The notes under the pieces are model-generated. The model searched no databases. It worked only from the letters and a program-made list of their open reading frames with translations, and was not told the DNA's origin. A stretch of DNA of 64,000 nt, taken from positions 3,100,001 to 3,164,000 of the forward strand of contig WWBZ02000040.1 in the NCBI GenBank assembly GCA_011503125.2, written 5' to 3'. The stretch comes from Botryosphaeria dothidea. Its lineage: Eukaryota > Ascomycota > Dothideomycetes > Botryosphaeriales > Botryosphaeriaceae. Below, in pieces: positions 57,882 through 64,000 of the stretch (position 1 is its first letter; each line of letters starts with the position of its first letter). Position numbers and translations under genes: made by a program.

Positions 57882-59193
57882 AGGAAAGGGCAAACAAAAA
57901 AAAAGGTTGAGGGGGGTGCTTGGGTACGGCCGTTTGCAAAGGGGCAAGATGGTCAGTGAGTCTCGCTCGCGACACGCCCCAAGGGACAGTGCGCCCTCGG
58001 CGTCGCGATATCCAAAATTGCGGTGCGTAAAGCATCCTTCGTTTGAGGTATTCTTAGGAGCACACGACGGCCTGAGACACGGAGTTGGGCTATCGCCAAT
58101 CGAACTTTTTTCGCACTGTCTGGCATGCGTCCTCTTTTCTCGAAGTCCGAGACTGTACATGGCAAGCGACGCTCGGCCGCTTAATTATCCTTTGTGATGA
58201 TCAAATTCGCTGGCGAAGCTCGTGCGTCTTCCTTTCCATTTCTCTTGCCGGCCGGATTCTGGCGGGCTTCATGCTGCGTGTGACCGTGACGAACTGTCCC
58301 TGGATCCCAACTGTCCAACCAGCGCTGGCAGAGTACAGGCGAGTGCCCGCATGTCACGAAAATTTTCGCTGCCTTTCCAGACATCAATAAAGGGCAGTTT
58401 TGCAGGGCAAGAATGACTGGCCAATGCTGATCCGCCAGCGGATGATCGACCTCAACGGTCCGACGCGGATGCCTTCCAGCGCCCGTACCCGCGGACCAGG
58501 CTTCAACTCATAAAAAAAGCAAACGCATCTTAAGACATGGCCAGCGCTGACTCCCATAAAACCCGCGCCATCTGCTCCCGCCCGCCTTCCCGCGGGCCTT
58601 TGTTGTCATGAACGTAGCAGCAGCAGCAGCAGCCAGCCCTGCCCGGATCTCTCCCACCTGACACGGCTCTCGCAGGTCGAGCCCAAACGCTTCCCTGACA
58701 ACACCCATAAGCGCAGCGATTACTCCGCTCCGCCCGCCAACGGGAATTCTTCAATCCACCTTTTGCTCCCCTGCTGCCTGGTATGCACGACTCGGACTGC
58801 CCCATCTCTGCTTAGGCAAACAAAAAACTGACAATGATGCTCTCAGACTCAACACCAGCACAGCCCGTTCAGCGGAGAGATCGACAGGCTGCAACTGCGT
58901 GACAACACTGCTCGTCCGGGCCTCAACTCGCATAAAGAGCCAGCGTCGCCGACAAGCTCTGGAGCTTCCTGACGGCCCTCAATCGTACATTCACCGAAGC
59001 ATCGCCCAACCACCTCGCGACGGTCGAAGACCCCCCGCGGAGTCCCTGAAAGCACACGATCGCCAGACGAGACCCCGCTCTTTGAGTGATCAGGACCGCT
59101 CCGGCAACATCCAGTCGACACGCACCCTCCAGGCGGCACTTTCGACAATCGCAATTCGCTGCGACCGGAAGCAACCGACAAGAAACATCGACA
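57882..59193. other. Intergenic region with short CAG run
   Basis: 1.3 kb. A run of five CAG units lies at 58618-58632. The last 300 bases are CG/CA-rich leader of the next small gene. No other gene seen. Confidence 0.4.
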
Positions 59194-59406
59194 ATGTGTA
59201 AAGAGTTCGAGAAGATCCACACCTGCCGCCATTACGGCGCCAAGCGCCTCGAGATGTGCGAGCCCATCCGCGCAAGACGCGGCTTCTGCCTCGGCGTGGC
59301 CGAGTTCTACGAGCGCGTCGGCGAGAAGTGTCCCAGCTGCCAGCGCGCCGAGGGATGGGTGTTGGAGGGGGCAGGAAAGGCGGCTGTTGCTGCCATCGCC
59401 AAGTGA
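59194..59406 (+). CDS. Small Cys/His-rich protein, possible zinc binder
   Basis: 70 residues. MCKEFEKIHTCRHYGAKRLEMCEPIRARRGFC is followed by GEKCPSCQRAEGW. The six cysteines and the histidines form a pattern usable for one or two zinc ions (C-X8-C-X2-H-type block, then C-X2-C). Similar short proteins are common in ascomycetes and have no known role. The start at 59194 is chosen because the upstream in-frame extension to 59086 is Ser/Arg-rich leader. No signal peptide, so probably intracellular. A 245-codon frame on the other strand is an artefact of GC content. Confidence 0.65.
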   Translation: MCKEFEKIHTCRHYGAKRLEMCEPIRARRGFCLGVAEFYERVGEKCPSCQRAEGWVLEGAGKAAVAAIAK

Positions 59407-61179
59407 GAGCGAGAGAGGGGCTCTCCCTCCGTCTGCTTGGGTTCGAAGCGAGATAAAACTCCCTTCCGACCATGCGGCCACTCTCATCCCGTTTCTTCCC
59501 GTCCTCGCTCTGGGTCTCCAAAGTCTCGACCCGGCTGGCTCCGCAAATCCGGCCCCCACATATGGGCCCGCTCTCTCTTTTGCCACTGCTACAGCTTCAG
59601 GATGGTCCGATAAAGAGGGGCTCGAGTGGGTCCGGATCTTCCTTTTCCTTCTCTCGCGTCTTGCTTTTTTTCCTTTTCGTACTTCGCGACCTCATGATAC
59701 TAGATTGGGACGGATGCTCTCATTACTTTCTTCTTTCTGATATTGTCGTTGGGAAAAATTTGTATGATACCCCTTGGCGTGGAGTACGGGACTTTCCTAT
59801 GTTTTCACTTGTCTGTTTCATTGCTGTGTCTCCAAAGTGTTTCGTCTTTCTACTTCTCTTCGCTTCATCGATGACGAAACGATAGTTACATTAGTTCCTT
59901 TTTTTCCTCTAACTTCTCTTCTATTCTACTATTTGTTGACGGCTGACTTTTTCATCTCCATTTACATCACCATCTCCTTTGGATATAGCGATAGCGTTGC
60001 GTCTCATTTTGCTTAGCCAAAAAGTCATCTCGATCTCCTTCGCTCTCTCATCAAAACATTCCCAAGCTGCTCATGCCATGCTGTGACTCTCGTAACGTGA
60101 TCGAGTCGGAGCACTCTTCACGGTGGATACCGGTCAATGCTCTGTCCAATCTGTTGAGGTCACACTATGACCATGATCGGCATGCCTTAGGCCAATTAAG
60201 GGATTTGCCTCTTCACTTCACTGCCGGCCTGCTGTTGGTACGTCACATATCAGGTTCAAAGCTCGCACCTTTAGTCCATGCCACAGAATCAACAGTCTCA
60301 TGAAGCAATCAATTATTGTCATTCAGCAGCAGCCCCACACCCCAGGCCGCGCTCGGGTATCAACACATCTCCACAGCATTGCAGAATCCTAGGCGTCAGA
60401 TCCCGCCGATCACCTGGTCCGCAAAGAAGAAGGCCCCTTTTACATGCCCTCCTGCCTGTTCGACGCGCCGCCGGGCACGGCGTCGAGTACCGGCTCACGT
60501 GCATGTACGGCGGGTTCGAGGCGTGGCTACCCGTCGACGAGCATTCGCGCCGCGAGTACGTGTTGTGGCCGCAGTGACCGTACTGGCTGATGTAGCCGTG
60601 GCAGTTGCTGTTGCTGTTTCTGTTGGAGTTGGAGTTGGAGCTGGGCATTTTTCTTGGTGATTTTATGGGGAGTTGTGGGGTTTGGGCTGAGGAGATGTTG
60701 TGGGGGCCATTGCTGGTGTTGCTGTGACATTTTATAGGATGTTTGTTGAATGGGGTTATTGTTGTTCTTACCTTGAGGCTCTCGGTGTCCTTGGACAATG
60801 GTGTTGTGCTCGTAGCAACATCAGCACTTGCTTGTCTTTCAAGCTGCTGTCCAGTGCCGTGTGTGCCCTGGCTTTCTTGAAGCGCTCATTGGTATGCTGA
60901 GGCGTTTTTCAAAGACTGCACCATGTCACGGGATTCGTAAGGAGGTGCGAGAAAGCAGATGTTCACGAATCTGCAGGCAGTCACAAGCTGTGGTGGGCGC
61001 TTACCTTGTGCTGCAAATGGCAGCCATTTACGCGTTCATCATCGACACTAGAGGCAAGCACGACACCTTCTTCAGCACGGAACAGCCACCTCTTTCATGA
61101 CCGTGTCTGTCACTCCGAACCTCCGGACACACCAACACCCACGTCTCCACAACACAAGACTGGAACGTCGACCATCAGC
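59407..61179. other. Intergenic region with T-rich 3' flank and possible decayed coding trace
   Basis: 1.77 kb. From 59620 to 60010 it is strongly T/C-rich. Around 60400-60577 there is a protein-like pattern split between two frames (see findings). GTT/GGA repeats lie at 60603-60645. No intact gene recognised. Confidence 0.4.
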
Positions 61180-61713
61180 ATGAGTACGCCTGAGATGAGC
61201 GTGACACCCGAAGACGAAGCAGCACATGCTCCCACACAAGAGTCTCAGCTGCTTGGAAAAGGCATGATCATCAAGCAGCACATCCAGAAGGTCCACGAGG
61301 GCATAAAGGAGCTTCGGGAATAGATGAACGAAGTCAACGAGAAGGCTGGCAAGGGCGAAGACTTCCGCGACGCTTTATGCAAATCTATGCACAACCTCAC
61401 CCAGACCAAGCTACTTGCTGATACCCTGGTAAATGGCCCTACTTTCACTATAAACTGAGGAGCATACTGATTTCCTTAGCGCTATGAGCTTGAGTGGCTC
61501 AAGAAGACAACCGGAATACCCGAAGACGTCATGAAAAACACGAATTACACGCCGCTGACCACCGATTCGGGCTTCGAGATATTTGTGAAGTGGGTTCAGA
61601 AGGAGATTCAGCGTGGTGATGAAAGCAAGCTTGAGCAGTTGGAGGCTCTGGGACTTTTGTACCGCCAGCTTGGAGGTGTGTTGCCAAAGAAGAATGCGAA
61701 CGCCGATGGATGA
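61180..61713 (+). CDS. Hypothetical coiled-coil protein with an in-frame TAG
   Basis: Proposed join 61180..61428, 61480..61713 (51-bp intron ending TTCCTTAG). The frame begins MSTPEMSVTPEDEAAHAP and runs through a helical stretch (KQHIQKVHEGIKELRE). It meets TAG at 61321-61323 and continues in the same frame as MNEVNEKAGKGEDFRDALCK, LTQTKLLADTLRYELEWLKK, then FEIFVKWVQKEIQRG and LYRQLGGVLPKK. Content on both sides of the stop looks like one protein of about 160 residues. Either the gene is broken, or translation starts at the ATG right after the stop (61324, 112 residues), or 61201-61323 is an intron. I do not recognise the family. Confidence 0.5.
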
Positions 61714-62187
61714 GAAAGATCGATCTTTGGCTGAGATATTGGAGGAGGGTCTGGTCGGAGTGACCTCGATTGCTTGAGGAGACAGGATCAAATGCGGAAG
61801 TTCTCCCAATCATCTCCGGAAGGTCGATGGCGGAACTCCAATTCGGCTGAGAGCGGGAAGTTTTTAAATACTGGGGTTAGACAAGTACATGCTACGACTT
61901 CACATGACAGAATAGAGACGTCACACAATTCAAACAAGATATCAGAGACCGTGTATCAATGTGCCCGTTCACAGGGATTTCATTTCAGATTGAAGCAGAG
62001 TGGGGGTTTAACAGCAGTAGATTTGATCGGTATGGCTGCCCTGTTGGGTTCATTCAACCCAACAGGGCGAACCAGCGTGGGCACAGCAGTGGTGCAAAAA
62101 TGAAAAGGTACTGAACCCTCCGATGCCCCTTCCTCGTCCGGTCATGTTTTTATCCTTTGCCCCTCACTTGAAGTATCTTCCGCAACC
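61714..62187. other. Convergent intergenic region with hairpin
   Basis: 474 bp between two facing small genes. It carries the perfect inverted repeat at 62038-62068. Nothing else seen. Confidence 0.5.
62038..62068. repeat. Perfect 13-bp inverted repeat, 5-nt loop
   Basis: Left arm GCCCTGTTGGGTT (62038-62050), loop CATTC, right arm AACCCAACAGGGC (62056-62068). The arms pair exactly. It sits between two converging genes, so it could form a hairpin in either 3' end. It could also be a binding site or a chance palindrome. Confidence 0.6.
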
Positions 62188-62352
62188 TTAGAAGGTGAAA
62201 GCCTTGGAATAAGCCGCGAGTCCGGCAATAATTGCAATGGCGGCAATCACGCCGGTGATGATGAGGCCAGCGTTCTTGACCTCGACGGGCCTGGGGCGTG
62301 GCTGCAGCGGCTGCGGGCCAACGCGGTGGAAATTGCCTCGACCGCGAGCCAT
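62188..62352 (-). CDS. Tiny single-pass membrane protein
   Basis: 54 residues from ATG 62352: a basic, Pro-rich N-terminus (MARGRGNFHRVGPQPLQPRP) and one strong helix (GLIITGVIAAIAIIAGLAAY) close to the C-terminus. The frame is open 11 codons further upstream. The ATG at 62352 gives the better N-terminus. This layout fits a tail-anchored or small organelle membrane subunit. Family not recognised. A GTAAGT donor near 62440 suggests a 5' leader intron. Confidence 0.5.
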   Translation of the reverse strand: MARGRGNFHRVGPQPLQPRPRPVEVKNAGLIITGVIAAIAIIAGLAAYSKAFTF

Positions 62353-64000
62353 TCTGGTTCGGTCACGTATGTATGTTCCTGTCATCTATATCAGGGTTAC
62401 ACTGTCCTTGCCAAAGGCTGAAAAATATATCCAAGACTTACGACGTCGGTGGGCGGGCGAAAGGTGTACGTTTGGTGGTAGTCGTGTGTGGGTTTGCGTG
62501 CGCGTTTGAAGTTGACGTCGACTGTGTTTGGTGTGAGTGTGTGTGGAAGGTCGCTGGGTGGGAAAGAAAGGGGAGTTATAAAGGTACGAAGACGAAGGCC
62601 TTACAAGGTGTGCAGCTGACAGGATCTAGCAAGAGTTCGGCTACCGGAGTGGACCCGTGACGGTAACATCTGTGTCTAATGAGTGAATGTGAGTGTGAAT
62701 GAGGAAAGCAATCTTGGTCTTCGGCCGGTCACAAGTGAGGCTATCTCGAGCCCTTCGTTCTGTGGACACATGAGCATACACGAGTGAGGTTGCTCCTTTG
62801 CCGCAGTTCTAATTCTTACGAGCATCGACGCCGCGGTCAGTATGGCCGCTTTATGTATGATGGACATGGCAGCGATTACCTTGGCGAGGAGATGAAGCGG
62901 CAGGCATGGCAGAGAAGGCGGTCAAGGCCGCTGCACCAACTACATCCGATCTGTCTCTTGCGGCGACACTCCTCGATACCACAGACCCACGGTGACGAGA
63001 GCAGCAGCACCAAAGGTGAAAACATCAAAAGAAGCTCTGGTGAGCGTGGCTGTGGGGGCTAGTGAATGTGGTAGTCCTGGTGGCGCAATATTGGGTGTTT
63101 GTGGGCGGGTGAACGAGCCAAGAAGGGGACATAATCCCAAGCGCCGGTGTTCTCAGTACCCAGCTAATGACGGTGTGTGTGGTTCATCTGGAGCTTTCTT
63201 CAGTTCCCACGACGCCTAGTCAGCCCTTGACGGTCAAAGGGTGGGTACCCAAAAAGGGTGGTGGTCCGTCGAGTCACCCTTCTTACGGCCATGGGGTCGC
63301 GGGGCCTGTGGTCTTCTGAACCGCCCTGCAAACCATGGTGGGGCAGTCAGCTTAGGAGGTCCTGCGGGGTGTATATCCGTGAGTGTTGTGTTCCCTTCAT
63401 CGAGGTGGTGGAGGGGCCCTGCTGTCCCGATGCTGCGAGGTTCAATCCCTGGCAGCGGCGTCGTAAGTTTTGCTCTTTTTTTACCCTCCATTGCTTTTGT
63501 GACCTGTCTTCACAGCTCATATTCACTCCTCCGTCTCTTGACACCACTCCTTTGATTCTTCTAAATGTCCTTCATAGGCACCCGTCCGACCCTAACGCCG
63601 TCGACCTCAGGGCGTCATTCATGGTCACGCACACATCTCACTGACTGGAGAAACGAAACGTCTGTCGACCTAGTAGTACGCGCACTTCACCACCGTACTA
63701 GGTTGCGGCACCAAAATACCTCGATAATACGCTCCCATGACAAACTAGCTACCCTCGGCCGCAGCCTCCACCTGGGCTCCTTGACTGAGTACCAGCTCCA
63801 CCCAATCCCAACCCCACACTTCTCTTCCTCACATCGGGCGCTACCCCGGGTTCCCAAACGCCACCACAAACATACCAGGCTACCGTTGAGATACCGAAAA
63901 GGCGCATACCGGAGGGAGATACAGCAAATCACGAAAAGCGTTGCGCTTCTCCCACACCGGCGAAGTGTTCCGCAGACAAACGGCGGCCAAGCGCACCAGC
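62353..64000. other. Right-end region without firm genes
   Basis: 1.6 kb holding the promoter of the tiny membrane protein gene, a possible small exon on the minus strand at 62953-63040, and a Pol III-like arrangement at 63348-63482 (both in findings). The last 350 bases are unassigned. A partial inverted match (CCTAGTAGTACG/CGTACTAGG) lies near 63668-63704. Confidence 0.4.
63348..63482 (+). other. Possible Pol III-type A box, B box and T-run
   Basis: An A-box-like CAGCTTAGGAGG (63348-63359), an exact B-box GGTTCAATCC (63439-63448), TTTT at 63468 and seven Ts at 63476-63482 lie in order. No matching acceptor stem exists, so it is not a tRNA. It may be a tRNA-derived SINE remnant, another Pol III transcript, or chance. 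Confidence 0.25.

Noticed and set aside
58849..59586. 245-codon minus-strand frame
   Set aside because: Covers the Cys/His gene in antisense; Leu/Gly/Ser-rich with no conserved pattern.
1..64000. CRISPR arrays, bacterial operons, riboswitches, insertion sequences
   Set aside because: The window is fungal nuclear DNA with spliceosomal introns. I saw no regularly spaced direct repeats, transposase frames or long terminal repeats.

Overview
The window is nuclear DNA of a filamentous ascomycete (Pezizomycotina). A Dothideomycete is my best guess, but I cannot fix the genus from sequence alone. Most genes carry introns of about 47-82 bp with GT donors and YAG acceptors. Intergenic spaces are short and both strands are used. 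The gene set is typical of moulds: PalB calpain, a Fig1 claudin-like protein, Hsp12/Hsp9, tannase, a TfdA-type dioxygenase, cofactor-independent phosphoglycerate mutase and a giant low-complexity protein. Where I could see them, I rebuilt exon joins from splice sites and reading phase.

Layout. 1-220: start of a mitochondrial protein leaving the window on the minus strand. 715-3365: Nab3-like RNA-binding protein. 5382-7277: seven-exon oxysterol-binding protein. 8278-11079: PalB/Rim13 calpain. 11889-13074: PMP47/Ant1 peroxisomal carrier. 13886-14536: small mitochondrial membrane protein. 15184-16620: Wss1 metalloprotease, with an in-frame TAG ahead of its zinc fingers. 17158-18159: 2-oxoglutarate dioxygenase. 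19322-19801: zinc-ligand protein. 20609-22489: pyruvate decarboxylase. 23383-24009: Mediator subunit 9, divergent from phosphoglycerate mutase (24579-26306). 26307-29890: gene-poor, with one tentative gene. 29891-31696: Fmp25-like RCC1 protein, divergent from COG3 (32069-34780). 35574-36672: Fig1. 37900-38279: Hsp12. 39343-39763: small Nif3-type protein. 40008-40499: secreted beta-gamma-crystallin-like protein, divergent from tannase (42124-43931). 44841-45407: hypothetical. 45802-54002: seven-exon gene for a 2591-residue disordered protein. 56774-57881: medium-chain reductase. 59194-59406, 61180-61713 and 62188-62352: three small hypotheticals.

Most of the window is housekeeping. It is not a secondary-metabolite cluster or a phage-like island, and I see no convincing transposon, tRNA, rRNA or CRISPR array. 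Pyruvate decarboxylase and phosphoglycerate mutase lie close together and belong to one glycolysis/fermentation axis, but I see no operon-like logic. The items that most deserve follow-up are the giant protein at 45802-54002, the Kex2-site beta-gamma-crystallin precursor, two separate cases of an in-frame TAG inside an otherwise continuous reading frame, and a perfect 13-bp inverted repeat upstream of tannase.
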